Assembly (NCBI GenBank): GCA_947561395.2
Contig: OX387187.1
Span: 39,103,829 to 39,167,828 of the forward strand
Source: Buxus sempervirens
Lineage: Eukaryota; Streptophyta; Magnoliopsida; Buxales; Buxaceae
DNA: 64,000 nucleotides
Reading direction: 5' to 3'
Both the position numbers and the translations under genes were made by a program. Positions 10,126 through 20,933 of this stretch are shown here, in pieces (position 1 is the first letter of the stretch; every line of letters begins with the position of its first letter). The notes under the pieces were generated by a model. It saw only the letters and a list, made by a program, of their open reading frames with translations, did not search any database and was not told the DNA's origin.

Positions 10126-10397
10126 ACAAAATTTCTGTGGTTTGATCTTTTTCGTATCAATTGCCACATTTTAATAAGGTTATTTTAACCATAAATACAA
10201 AAAGCCAAAAAATATGAATACAAAGAAAACCCCCAAACTCATGTTCACCAAGCTTACATGCATGCATGCATAGGTGTGTGAAATTGATTTAAAGGGATAC
10301 TAATATTTTTCTCTTTTGTCTTTTTCTTTTACTAAGGTACTAAGTTTCCACTGCAACCATTGCTCCCCGACGCTCTCAGAGATTAAAAGCTGCCACC

Positions 10398-12890
10398 ATG
10401 AACCCTGCTGAAGAACAATCTACTGTTTCGGCTGAGGCCTTTGCTCAACTGCAAGAGCAAGTGGCAGGGATGACCAAACTATTGGAAAATTTGCTGGCCA
10501 ACCAAGCCGCTCAGGCTCATGTGCAGGCGCAACAGGCGCAGGCTCAGGTTCACCAGGCTTCATCATCCCACAATGCACCACCACAGGCTCCACCCCAGAC
10601 TGAACTTCCACCACCAATCCAACCTATCCCACCTCAACCTGAACTCTCTCATCCAAACCCCGAGCCTATCCTGATCCGGGAGGAGGAATCTGAATGTGAG
10701 AGGGAAAAGGAGAAAGAGAAGGAGAGACTGAGGGTAGAAGTGGAGAGAAAATTCTTGGACAAGCTGGAGTCCATTCAAGAGGAATTGAAAGAAGTGAGAG
10801 GGATCAACACGTTGGGTGGTACCAACTTTCAAGATCTCTGCCTGTACCCCGACGCATGCTTACCGGCCAAATTTAAGTGCCCGGACTTTGAGAAATATGA
10901 CGGCACCGGATGCCCAATGAGCCATCTGAAGCTCTACTGTGGGGCGTTGTGCAAATTTGGCTGGGAGGATGGCATCCTGATCCAGCTATTCCAGAGAAGC
11001 CTAACTGGGGCAGCCTTGAGATGGTTCGCAACTGTGGACCATGGCAGAATCAGAACGTGGAAGGACCTAGCTGATGCTTTCCTTGCTCAGTACCGTTTCA
11101 ATGCTGACATCGTTCCAGATAGGTACGATATGATGAAAATGAGTAAGGGAAGAGATGAGACAGTCAGGCAGTATGCCAAAAGGTGGAGAGAAGCCGCCTC
11201 TCAAGTCAGGCCTCCCATGATGGAGCCAGAGATGGTTACCACCTTCATTGGCACACTGGGGCATCCATTTTACAATCACTTGGTGGGTCAGGTTACCACC
11301 AGTTTTGCTGCCCTAGTGTTGGTCGCGGACCGGATTGAAGATGGAATCAGATCCGGGCGAATCCACGACCATTCTGCCACGACTCGTCAACAGGAGCCAA
11401 CTTTTGATCCTTCTGCCCAGAAGCAGAAAAATGGGGCAAGAAGGAATGGAGGAAAGAAAGAAGGGGAAGTAAACATGGTACAACCCCAACCACCGCAAAA
11501 ACCCATCCAAATCAATATTGCTGCACCTCCACCCAGTCCGGTGCAGCCACAATCGACCTATCAAAACCCTCTCAACATTAATGTTCCTTAAGCAGCAATG
11601 CCCAACCAAAAAAGGGTATTCTCAAAAGAGGAGAGAGACGCTTGGATGGCGTCCAGAAGGAGCAGGGTCCTTTCCCCTCTTCCTGTAACCCCATCCCAGC
11701 TATTGCCATCTTTGTTAAACGCGGGGTATGTCACCCTGAAAGAACCAAATCCGAAGTCTTCAAAGGGAAAGAATTTCGATCCCTCCACCACCTGTGAATA
11801 CCATATGGGTGCACCAGGACACCCTACGGACAGGTGTTGGCCATTAAAACATGCCATCCAGGATTTGATCGATCAGGGAACCCTGTTGTTTAACACGGCT
11901 GCACCCTCTCCCGCCAGGACTGACATTGGTCAGAATCCTCTGCCCCAGCATAATGGGGCTGGTCCTTCCAATTTTGTAGGGACCATCTCTTCTAGACCTA
12001 GGACGTTTGATCCCTCGCAATTAATTGCGCCAATAGGGACGTCCGTTAGGGTCTATTTTGACCAGGAAGAGATAGGGGAACAAATCAATGTCATTTCTAG
12101 AAATAATGGAAGTGGCAAGACTGCAGAGGACATTAATGCCTCTTTAAACCGGGCCGCTTCTCTCATGGCCCAGCTTAATGTAGCCAAACCCCCTCTCATT
12201 ATTAATTGCAACCAGGCTGTTGCTTCCCCACCTACTCCATCATCCAAACCATCTTTGGTCATTAATTATGACCCCACCACTGCTTCAATTACGTCTGTTT
12301 CTTCTCAGACCTTAAAATCCTCTCAACCCAAGGAGCCCAGGCAATCTTCGCCTCTGGTTATTGAGGTGCCTTCTTCTAACCTTAATCCCACATCAACTCC
12401 TGCACCAAGGTCTCATCTCCAGCCCTTGGTATTTAACGTTCCTAAACCCTCCTATTCAGAAACTGCTGTACCTTGGAATTACAGCGAGGGTTATACGACC
12501 ACTATCCCAGTGGCCAGGAATCAGGGTCAGGAGGAGGTAAACCTCATGACAAGATCAGGGAGGTGTGTGGAAGGAAAAGAGCAAGAAAAGAAAGAGGCAG
12601 AGCAAGTCCAGAAAGGAAAGGCCAAGATAGGGGAGGACACCCCCCAGGTCGACAGTAAGGAGGCAGAAGACCTCCTAAAAATACTGAAAAAGAGTGAATT
12701 CAATATTGTCGACCAATTAACCAAGGTCCCTGCCCAGATATCAATACTGGGATTATTGATTAATTCAGAAAAGCATAGGGACTCATTAATGAAAGTACTC
12801 CATAGCGCCCACGTGCCCAAAACAATTGAGCCAAACCAACTCGGCACGATGATCGGTCAGATTTTATCTCACAATGTAATAAGCTTTTCA
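10398..12890 (+). pseudogene. Gag region of element A
   Basis: The start at 10398 lies in a favourable GCCACCATGA context and matches the C start at 61583. The N-terminus is Q/P-rich with a charged coiled-coil-like stretch. It is followed by GGTNFQDLCLYP, a core gag domain (LRWFATVDHGRIRTWKDL, then RQYAKRWREAASQV) and a CHHC zinc-knuckle-like motif (CEYHMGAPGHPTDRC near 11793). A long, poorly conserved linker with MTRSGRC leads into the protease. This is the structural protein of the element's particle. It is a fossil; the region as a whole has one or two breaks. Confidence 0.85.
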
Positions 12891-12899
12891 GAAGGTGAG

Positions 12900-14330
12900 A
12901 TAAGCCCTGGCGGATGTTATCACATGGACCCTTTGCACATCACTGTGCTTTGTAAGGATAACATGATAGCCAGGGCCCTAATCGATAATGGGTCAGCCTT
13001 AAACGTCTGTCCCCTAGTAACATTCGTGAGGCTTGGTTTGGACCAATCCAAGATAAAATAGAACGGGAGGATAGTGAGAGCTTTTGATAGCTCCAAAACA
13101 CACTCCCTAGGGGAGATTGAATTGCCGATTACCATCGGACCGAATATCTTTAATATCACATTCGAAGTGATAGATATTCCTGCTGCCTTCAATCTACTTC
13201 TGGGAAGGCCGTGGATCCACTCAGCTAGGGCTATACCCTCTACTCTTCATCAAAGAGTAAAATTTATAAAAGGCCAGAAGGTGATAACGGTCATAGCCGA
13301 GAGTCTAGTCCCTCCCTTCATACCACCTGATGTACCTTTCATTAATGTAGAATTAACGGCAGACAAAATTGCCTTTCACTCTTTTCAGTTTGAGACAGTC
13401 AAATTCATACCTGGGGGGTGTCTAAAAAAGAATGAGAAGTTGACCTGCGCCAATAAGATGGTGGAGAAAGTCTTAAAAGATTGCAATTTCCACCCAGGAA
13501 AGGGGTTGGGCATTAACCTGCAAGGAAGGGTGACGCCCATAGAGGCACAGAGGCTAGTCCCACGGGTAGGACTAGGGATGAAAATGAGAAGATGGAAGAG
13601 GGGACCACAGAAAGAAAATGAGAGGGAAAAGAATCAAGGAAAGTTCCCTCATTTAAGGGAAACTTTCCCGAAGCCCTCTCATACCATTCAATTGGCTCCT
13701 CCTACAGATTCCTCCAAGCCTCCGTATTTTAATGATAACCCTTTTAGAAAACCTTTTACCTCAGTCCTTCTACCTTTTACCCCATTTTTCCCCACTTTGG
13801 CACCCAAAGCCACGGGTGAGCCTGAGCCACTGCCACAAGAGCAGCAGGATTTCACAGAAGAGACAGGGGCATTCTTTGCAATGACAGAGAATGAAGGAAG
13901 AGAGAAAGCAGAAGAAGAGGTTCCTTTTATCGACTGGGCCTCAATCAAAATTCCTGATGAAGTCACCTCTGAACTCAGCCCCGAAGCAGAAAAGGGCAGT
14001 TTTTCAAATCCGGTAATGATGGTATCGGATCAAGAGTTTGAGGAGGAACAGGTTTGCACTATACCACCTGTTCCAGAGGGCTTTGTACTGAAAAATTGGG
14101 AAGAGATCCCTTTGACACTTGAGGCTGCATATGGTTGGCAATCAGCTGCGGCCTCCAAAAAAAAAACTCCATTAGTGGATTGCCCTTTTCCTGAAGGTTT
14201 TAATGAACCTTCATCTTCAGGAAAAGCCTCTTTAGAAGGTTCTCAAAAAACCCAAAAAGATTTTTCAATTTTTTCTAGAAAATCTAAAGCTTTCAAAATG
14301 GTCCAGACTGCTTATGAGCCATATATATAG
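12900..14330 (+). pseudogene. Protease and G-patch region of element A
   Basis: A pepsin-like retroviral protease is shown by ALIDNGSALNVCP (active-site D with GSA) near 12975, then LGRPWIHSARAIPSTLHQ near 13200. About 70 residues on there is a G-patch-like segment (HPGKGLGINLQGRVTPI, then GLGMK, 13490-13580). G-patches are known next to the proteases of some retroviruses. The rest is an acidic, proline-rich spacer before RT. It is a fossil with about two breaks across the gag-to-RT interval. Confidence 0.75.
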
Positions 14331-14384
14331 ACTGAATTAGAGCAAGTTGAATATGAATTCGATCTCGAGCTCGACTTCGACCTA

Positions 14385-17300
14385 ATGGGGATCGAAGAAG
14401 AGATCGAGGCCGAAGACGATGACCTTCCAAGAGAAATATCATATCAATTGGAACGTCACGAAAAGGGTATTCAACCTAATATTGAAGAAACCATTTCCAC
14501 AAACCTGGGAACCGAAGAGGACCCAAAAATTGTAAAGATTGGTGCATGCTTGTCTGGAATGCAGCGGAAGGAAATGTCCCAATTCTTAGCTGATTACAAG
14601 GACGTGTTTGCATGGTCCTATCGGGATATGCCAGGGTTGGATACAGACATGGTTGTACACAGGCTGCCAATCCTGCCAGGAGTAAAGCCTATTAAGCAGA
14701 AATTGAGAAGGTTGAAACCAGAATGGACTTTGAAAGTCAAAGATGAAGTAGTAAAGCAGTTTCAAGCCGGGTTTTTGGCGGTGTCCACATACCCTGACTG
14801 GCTAGCTAATATAGTCCCGGTTCCAAAGAAGGATGGAAAAGTCAGGATGTGTGTAGATTACAGAGACTTGAACAAAGCAAGCCCGAAGGATGATTTTCCT
14901 TTGCCACACATCGACATACTAGTTGATAATACGGCGGTGCACAGTTTGTTCTCTTTTATGGATGGCTTTTCCGGATATAACCAAATCAAAATGGCAAAGA
15001 AGGATCAAGAGAAAACCGCTTTCATCACTCCTTGGGGAACCTTTCACTACACAGTCATGCCTTTTGGATTGAAGAACGCCGGGGCAACATATCAGCGAGC
15101 CATGACAGCCCTTTTCCATGACATGATCCACAAAGAGATGGAGGTCTATGTGGATGATATGATTGCTAAATCATGTGAAGAGGAAGACCATCTGATCAAT
15201 CTAAAGAGGGTATTTGACCGTCTGAGGAAATACAGCTTAAGGCTTAATCCAGCAAAGTGTGTTTTTGGAGCCACATCAGGGAAATTGTTAGGCTTCATTG
15301 TAAGCAGAAGAGGGATTGAGATAGATCCGTCTAAAGCAAAAGCAATCATTGAGATGCCATCTCCTAAGACTGAAAAAGAAGTTAGGGGCTTCCTGGGAAG
15401 AATTCAGTATATCAGCCGGTTCATAGCACAACTCACTGCTATTTGCGAGCCGATCTTTAAGCTTCTAAGGAAGAATAACCCAACTATATGGAATGAGGAT
15501 TGCCAACAAGCATTCGACAAAATAAAGGATTATCTGCTAAATCCTCCTGTTCTAGTACCCCCAACTCCAGGAAAACCATTGATTATGTATCTATCAGTTT
15601 TAGAAACATCAATGGGATGTGTATTGGGGCAACATGATGAAACAGGCAGAAAAGAAAAGGCTATCTACTATTTGAGCAAGAAGTTCACAGATTATGAGAC
15701 GAGATATTCGCCTTTGGAAAAGACTTGTTGTGCTTTGGTCTGGGCAACTCAGAGGCTTAGGCACTATTTCTTAAGCTATTCAACTTTATTGATTTCAAGG
15801 ATGGATCCGTTGAAATATCTGTTCGAAAAGCCGGCTTTAACTGGTAGAACAGCGAAGTGGCAGCTATTGCTTTCGGAGTTCGACCTAACATATGTCACTC
15901 AGAAAGCAATTAAAGGTCAGGCAATTGCTGATCATCTAGCTGAGCATCCATTGCCAGATTATCAACCTCTTAAAACGAATTTCCCTGATGAGGCTATCTT
16001 ATTTGCTGAAGAGGAAGAAAGTGAAGACTCCTGGCAGATGTTCTTTGATGGGGCTGCAAATATGAATGGAAATGGGATCGGCGCAGTATTAGTAAAGCCA
16101 GATGGTTCACATATCCCAATCACAGTGAAATTGAGGTTTCAGTGCACGAACAACATAGCAGAGTATGAGGCATGTATAATCGGATTACAAGCTGCTCTAG
16201 ACCATGACGTTCAAGAACTTGACGTATATGGAGATTCGAGTCTTATCATCTTCCAAACAACTGGGGAATGGAAAACCAAAGATCATAAATTGATCCCATA
16301 TCACCAATATTTGGAAGAAATAAGTACCAAATTTACTCGAATTTCTTTTAGCTATATGCCAAGGGCTAAGAATCAGTTTGCGGTTGCCTTGGCGACATTG
16401 GCCTCAATGGTTAGTATTCCAGAAGGGGTAGACATACAACCACTTGAAATTGAAGTCAGAGATGAGCCAGCTTACTGTCTTGTTTTAGAAGGAGCGCCAG
16501 AAACGGAAATACCATGGTTTCAAGACATCAAGAATTTCTTGAATAATCGAGGTTTCCCAGAAGGCGCCAGTCGTACTGGAAAAAGAACTATACAGAGGTT
16601 AGCAGGGCAGTTCCTCCTAAGTGGTGGGCAGCTATACAAAAGATCTTACAATAATGTTCTACTTAGATGCGTCACCAAGGTTGAAGCAGAAAGGTTGATC
16701 GAAACAGTGCATGGAGGAGTTTGTGGGCCACATATGAATGGACACATGCTCGCAAGGAAAATACTGCGATTGGGATATTATTGGTCTACGATGGAGCACG
16801 ATTGCTGCCTACATGTGAAGAGATGCCATTTGTGCCAAATATACGCTGACAACAAGCATGCACCGCCAAGTGAGCTACACAGCATGACCTCTCCATGGCC
16901 TTTCTCTATGTGGGGTATTGATGTAATTGGGATGATTTCTCCTAAAGCGTCAAATGGACATCGGTTCATTCTGGTGGCAATTGATTATTTCACAAAGTGG
17001 GTTGAAGCTGCTTCGTATGCAAATATCACAGGAAACCATGTTCTTAAGTTTCTAAAGCACAACATAATTTGTCGCTATGGGTTGCCAAAAGCCATAGTTT
17101 CAGACAATGCTTCAAATATTAAGAACAAGGATATGAAGAAGATGTGCGAGCAGTTCCAGATAACTCATCACAAGTCAGCCCCTTACAGGCCAAAGATGAA
17201 TGGAGCAGTAGAAGCGGCAAATAAGAATATAAAGAAAATAATCCAGAAGATGGTGGTAAGCTATAGAGATTGGCACGAGATGTTACCATTTGCTCTCCAT

Positions 17301-17762
17301 GCTTACAGAACCTCGATCCGAACTTCTACTGGGGCAACGCCGTATTCCTTGGTTTATGGAATAGAGGCAGTCTTACCTGTTGAGGTAGAAATCCCTTCAT
17401 TAAGAATGCTTATGGAAACAGAGCTTGAAGAGGCTGAATGGGTTCAGTCTAGATATGAGCAACTTAATCTGATAGAAGAAAAGCGGTTGAATGCGCTTTG
17501 CCATGGTCAACTGTATCAGAGGAGAATGGCCAGAGCCTACAATAAGAAGGTGAAGCCCAGAGCTTTCCAAGTGGGTAATTTAGTCTTAAAGAAGATATTA
17601 CCATTTTTGGAAGACCCTCGTGGAAAGTTTAAGCCAAATTGGGAGGGACCCTATGTAGTGAAGAAAGTCTTGTCAGGAGGCGCTCTTATCTTGACAGAAA
17701 TGAATGGGACAGATTTTCCTGAGCCAATCAACTCCGATGCGGTCAAACAATATTTCCCTTGA
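14385..17762 (+). CDS. Pol of element A: RT, RNase H, aRNH, integrase
   Basis: An 1125-residue open frame copies the element's RNA and inserts the DNA. RT occupies about residues 100-330, with CVDYRDLN, MPFGLKNAGATYQ and YVDD (255-258). The RT-linked RNase H follows (about 395-490, with YYLSKKF and PLEKTCCALVWA). A second, archaeal-type RNase H starts at W550 (FFDGAANMNGNGIGAVLV, AEYEAC, YGDSSLI); this pair is diagnostic of the Tat lineage. Integrase has an HHCC finger from about 773 and a catalytic core with D846, D907 and E943 (DD35E), then a GPY/F module (FKPNWEGPYVV). There is no chromodomain. This segment looks whole as a reading frame; the element as a whole is broken. Confidence 0.95.
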   Translation: MGIEEEIEAEDDDLPREISYQLERHEKGIQPNIEETISTNLGTEEDPKIVKIGACLSGMQRKEMSQFLADYKDVFAWSYRDMPGLDTDMVVHRLPILPGVKPIKQKLRRLKPEWTLKVKDEVVKQFQAGFLAVSTYPDWLANIVPVPKKDGKVRMCVDYRDLNKASPKDDFPLPHIDILVDNTAVHSLFSFMDGFSGYNQIKMAKKDQEKTAFITPWGTFHYTVMPFGLKNAGATYQRAMTALFHDMIHKEMEVYVDDMIAKSCEEEDHLINLKRVFDRLRKYSLRLNPAKCVFGATSGKLLGFIVSRRGIEIDPSKAKAIIEMPSPKTEKEVRGFLGRIQYISRFIAQLTAICEPIFKLLRKNNPTIWNEDCQQAFDKIKDYLLNPPVLVPPTPGKPLIMYLSVLETSMGCVLGQHDETGRKEKAIYYLSKKFTDYETRYSPLEKTCCALVWATQRLRHYFLSYSTLLISRMDPLKYLFEKPALTGRTAKWQLLLSEFDLTYVTQKAIKGQAIADHLAEHPLPDYQPLKTNFPDEAILFAEEEESEDSWQMFFDGAANMNGNGIGAVLVKPDGSHIPITVKLRFQCTNNIAEYEACIIGLQAALDHDVQELDVYGDSSLIIFQTTGEWKTKDHKLIPYHQYLEEISTKFTRISFSYMPRAKNQFAVALATLASMVSIPEGVDIQPLEIEVRDEPAYCLVLEGAPETEIPWFQDIKNFLNNRGFPEGASRTGKRTIQRLAGQFLLSGGQLYKRSYNNVLLRCVTKVEAERLIETVHGGVCGPHMNGHMLARKILRLGYYWSTMEHDCCLHVKRCHLCQIYADNKHAPPSELHSMTSPWPFSMWGIDVIGMISPKASNGHRFILVAIDYFTKWVEAASYANITGNHVLKFLKHNIICRYGLPKAIVSDNASNIKNKDMKKMCEQFQITHHKSAPYRPKMNGAVEAANKNIKKIIQKMVVSYRDWHEMLPFALHAYRTSIRTSTGATPYSLVYGIEAVLPVEVEIPSLRMLMETELEEAEWVQSRYEQLNLIEEKRLNALCHGQLYQRRMARAYNKKVKPRAFQVGNLVLKKILPFLEDPRGKFKPNWEGPYVVKKVLSGGALILTEMNGTDFPEPINSDAVKQYFP

Positions 17763-18811
17763 AGTAATATTACAAAGAAATGATCCGAGGCCATTTTTCT
17801 TCATCCCTCACAAATTTTAATATCCCTAGATTAAACCAAGTTGAGCCTGTTCGTGTTTTAAAGAACCTAAACTGGAGCTTACAGTCGCGACTGGGGCAGG
17901 GTTAATAAAACGCACAGGAAAATAGCAAAGAAAGGCCAAATACAAAGAAAAGGAAAAAAGGCCAATATTAGGAATGGGGGGTCGCATCCATTATGACTGT
18001 AAGCCCGGTTGTCCCATCTTCAAGAGGTCGAACTTTTGAGCCTATAATAACCTTCCTTCATAAACTCAACCCAGCCTTCATTTCGTCCTATCGATCAAGT
18101 CCTCGGTGATCTGGGTGTATTCCTTCAAGCTCGGGATGTTGAAAGGGCAATGACGGAATAAATAAGCCGGTCATAGTGAAAACCGTAACAGGCACTAGGG
18201 GCAATATTGGCAGAAAGAAGGCGAAAGAAAAAAAAAAGAATAAAAGAAAAGAAAGAAACAAGGAAAAGGTCACCAACCGCACTTGGGATACAGTTTGAAC
18301 TAAACCGCCCTTTTTCCACGGTTTTGGCAGAAGGGCTATGCAACCGCATATTGAAGACGGTTTTGGCTAAACCGTTCTGAATGCGCGGTTTTGTGCAGCA
18401 GAATTGAATTGAGCAGATTTTCTGCATAGGACTGAACCAGTAGGCTGGGGCAGGCCCCCTGGAAGGGGGAAGGAAACTTGGGGATGAGTCTAAGGGTTCC
18501 AAGGGGGACGGATTGGCTTCCTCCTCATTAACTGAAATACCTTTTTTGCCCAACTTACTTCAATTCATCCAACTATGTGGGATTAAAGCATCATGGACCA
18601 ATTTACAATAAAAACACACAAAAATGAAAACTATATTATGGCCAATGATGAGAAATCAGTGACTTTTCATTAAAACAGTCAGTTTTTACAAGCATATGAG
18701 AGTTCTGAGGCCAATAGTATAAAAACCTATTTTGTATTCTCTACCTTTCCACTAGTGGAGTTTCTCTTTGTACAGAAGTGTAAAAAAGGAAAAAAAATAC
18801 AATGAAAGGGG
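17763..18811. other. Convergent region of A between pol and antisense gene 2
   Basis: Gag-pol and the antisense genes end tail to tail here. A stretch at about 18150-18215 (ending AGGGGCAATATTGGC) is conserved at 29800-29865 of B. A dyad cluster lies at 18275-18390. A minus-strand ORF of 142 codons (18125-18553) has no match in B and is low in complexity, so I leave it out as a gene. Confidence 0.6.
18275..18390. repeat. AACCGY-N9-RCGGTT dyad cluster, downstream of pol in A
   Basis: Four 21-bp dyads are spaced about 25-35 bp apart. Spacers include TCTGAATGC and ATATTGAAG. The matching place in B has no cluster. Confidence 0.8.
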
Positions 18812-20455
18812 CTAATCTCTATCCCCTAGCCTCTCCTCAAGCTCTCTGATCCGAACCGCCACAAGCCTTTCAGCCCCCTCTGCATCTGGGTCACTGAGGA
18901 ATGAGATGACGTCATCTGAGAGGGTCTGCCTAGTCCTCATATCTCGGAGCCTGGCCATGGTTTCATCATGCCTACGCCATGCAGCTCTCACCTCGAAGCG
19001 ACGGGCCTGTATCTGCTCAGATAATCGCCGCTCCAGATCTTCCTTCTCCAATCTCAAGGTTCGGGCCTCCTCCACCCATATGAGCTGAAGCTGCCTATGA
19101 GAAGCCCGCTCGGTCTCTCAGAGGTCCTCATAGGTAGGACACGGTATAGCAGGAGGATCCACCGGTACAGAAGCGCAGCTCTGCACCTGCTCTCTAATCC
19201 AAAAGAGGTAGTCCTTCTCATGTAACTTGGAGAAGACGGGACCTCTCAAGAAGCAGGCCTGCGACCAGTCCTTCAATAGGCGGAAGCAGAGGCCCATGGT
19301 AGCCGGTGTGAGCGGACCTATGAGCTCTTCATATCCCTGAGGTACCAGAATCCCTTGCACCTCCTCTCCAAATTGCCGGATGACCCTCAAAGGCAAGTAA
19401 AGCAAGGCAGATCTCAAGCCCATGAGCACAGCGAAATTCTGGTCAGAGAAGCTGATCACTGTCTCGACAGAAGGCTGATAAGCACCGGGCCATCTCACCT
19501 GGTCGTCCTGAAGCGTCCCCAAGAAAGCAAACCATCCCTGTTTGCCACCATGGATATTGGGACACCCCCTGTTGCTCATCAAAACAGGGATATTTAGCCG
19601 AGGGAAGAAGCGGCGGGTGATCTCTTCAACTTGACTTAGGTGGTCAAGTAGCCAGAGCTGCAAATAAAAGGGAAGCATTTCTATCTTAGAAAATCTCAAT
19701 ATTGCAATAAAAGTTATAATTCAAGAAAGAGGTTCAGATTTTACCTGAAGTATAGGGGCGCATGCAAGGAAACTTTTCTGCTTCCGGTGATAGCAGTCAG
19801 TCAGGGCCTGGTATATTTCAGCCAGGATCATAGGGGCGAGCCTTTCACGCTCCCTAACTTGGCAGATGACTGAAATGAGTGATAAATCGACCTCGCTATC
19901 ACCTCGGGGGAACAAAAGTTGATTGACCACTATCAAGGTCAAAGCATTGAACCGGGCCGACTGGTTTGGGCTATTCAACAGCTTTTCAATCAAAAATGAC
20001 TTTGATAGGGTCAATAAGGCATCTGCTTCCCCTAACTCTTTCTTGTTAATCCCTAAAAAGGTGGAGGCTTCCTTTTTAAAGCTTGGCTTGAGAGGTTGGT
20101 TGACTACTTTCTTGGAGAAGCTAAGGTTGAGGATGGTTTCAACCTCCTCGACTGTAGGGGTCATCTCTTTTTCCCCAAACCTGAAGAGGTTCAATTGAGG
20201 CTCCCAATGCCCAATTAGTGCCTCTATGATTTCCCATTTTAGAGGAACCTTTGGGATTGAGAGGAGGTGGCCTAGATTGGCAGAAGCCCAATCCATCTCA
20301 TCTTGAGGGGTCATTGAGGAGACCCACCTCTCATAAAATGTATCTACAATGGCATACCTAATCAAATTAGGAGGTTTGGACCTAATTTTTGGTCTAGGTG
20401 CTGGTATTTCAGGTACGGAAGATGAAGAAGGCACAGAAGCTGAACCAGAAGCCAT
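18812..20455 (-). pseudogene. Antisense gene 2 of element A, PMD/DUF7745-like protein
   Basis: It reads opposite to gag-pol, from the ATG at 20455 to the stop at 18812. The first exon-like segment (to about 19745) has a serine-rich start, then a block like the plant mobile domain/DUF7745 family (EALIGHWEPQLNLFRFG, then TPTVEEVETILNL). The next segment carries SNRGCPNIHGGKQGWFAFLG and DYLFWIREQ. The C-terminus is a coiled coil (EEARTLRLEKEDLERRL) ending RIRELEERLGDRD. An intron-like gap of about 90 bp with GT and AG ends separates the first two parts and recurs at the same point in B. The function is unknown; the family call rests on pattern similarity by eye. It is a fossil with about one break. 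Confidence 0.6.
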
Positions 20456-20586
20456 TAATGGGCAAAAGTGGATTAAAGGCAGCTAGGAGAGAGAAAATCA
20501 CCGAAACAGGGGGTTTCTGACCTAAGCAATACGTCAAAAGGACGTCCTGCCCGCAATTCGCGGTTTTAAAATAACCTAAGGGCGAA

Positions 20587-20704
20587 AACCGCATACACAG
20601 AACGGCTGTGCCTGAACCACACTTAATATGCGGTTACATTCCCGCAAAGTTTAAAAACCGTGGGATAAGTACGGTTCTTGTACAACCGCCCTGAATGTAC
20701 GGTT
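20587..20704. repeat. AACCGY-N9-RCGGTT dyad cluster upstream of antisense gene 2, A
   Basis: Four 21-bp dyads lie 130-250 bp upstream of the antisense gene 2 start codon (20455, minus strand). This is a promoter-like position, matched in B by TATCCGG dyads at 32178-32316. Confidence 0.8.
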
Positions 20705-20933
20705 TTTGCACAAAAAGGGGTTTTACTTCTTTCTTTTAATAAGTCATGTTCCCCAGAAAATCTGTTACCTGTATAACAATTGTAACATGACAAACATACA
20801 AAAATAAACAAAAAAATCTACAAAAAAGAAACAAAACCAAAAAATCTTCTCTTTTAATATAAACTGCCAATGAATACATCAAGTTTATATACAAATGTCA
20901 GATAAATCCTAATCTAGACCTATCTCTAACAGG

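Larger units (their letters stand above)
6860..10397 (+). other. Leader of element A
   Basis: This 3.5-kb AT-rich leader lies between the primer-binding site and gag. In order it holds GCATG-rich sequence, a block conserved with C (7366-7830), a dyad cluster (8452-8538), AT-rich sequence with no recognised feature (8560-9220), the 78-bp hairpin array (9258-9881) and two isolated dyads (9970-9992, 10103-10125). Ogre/Tat elements often have long leaders, sometimes with an extra ORF. I see no convincing protein here. Confidence 0.7.

Noticed and set aside
17500-17762. A chromodomain at the end of integrase
   Set aside because: The sequence after the GPY/F module ends within about 30 residues, and no chromodomain motif is seen.
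18125-18553. A 142-codon minus-strand ORF after A pol
   Set aside because: It is low in complexity, overlaps the dyad cluster and is not conserved in B.
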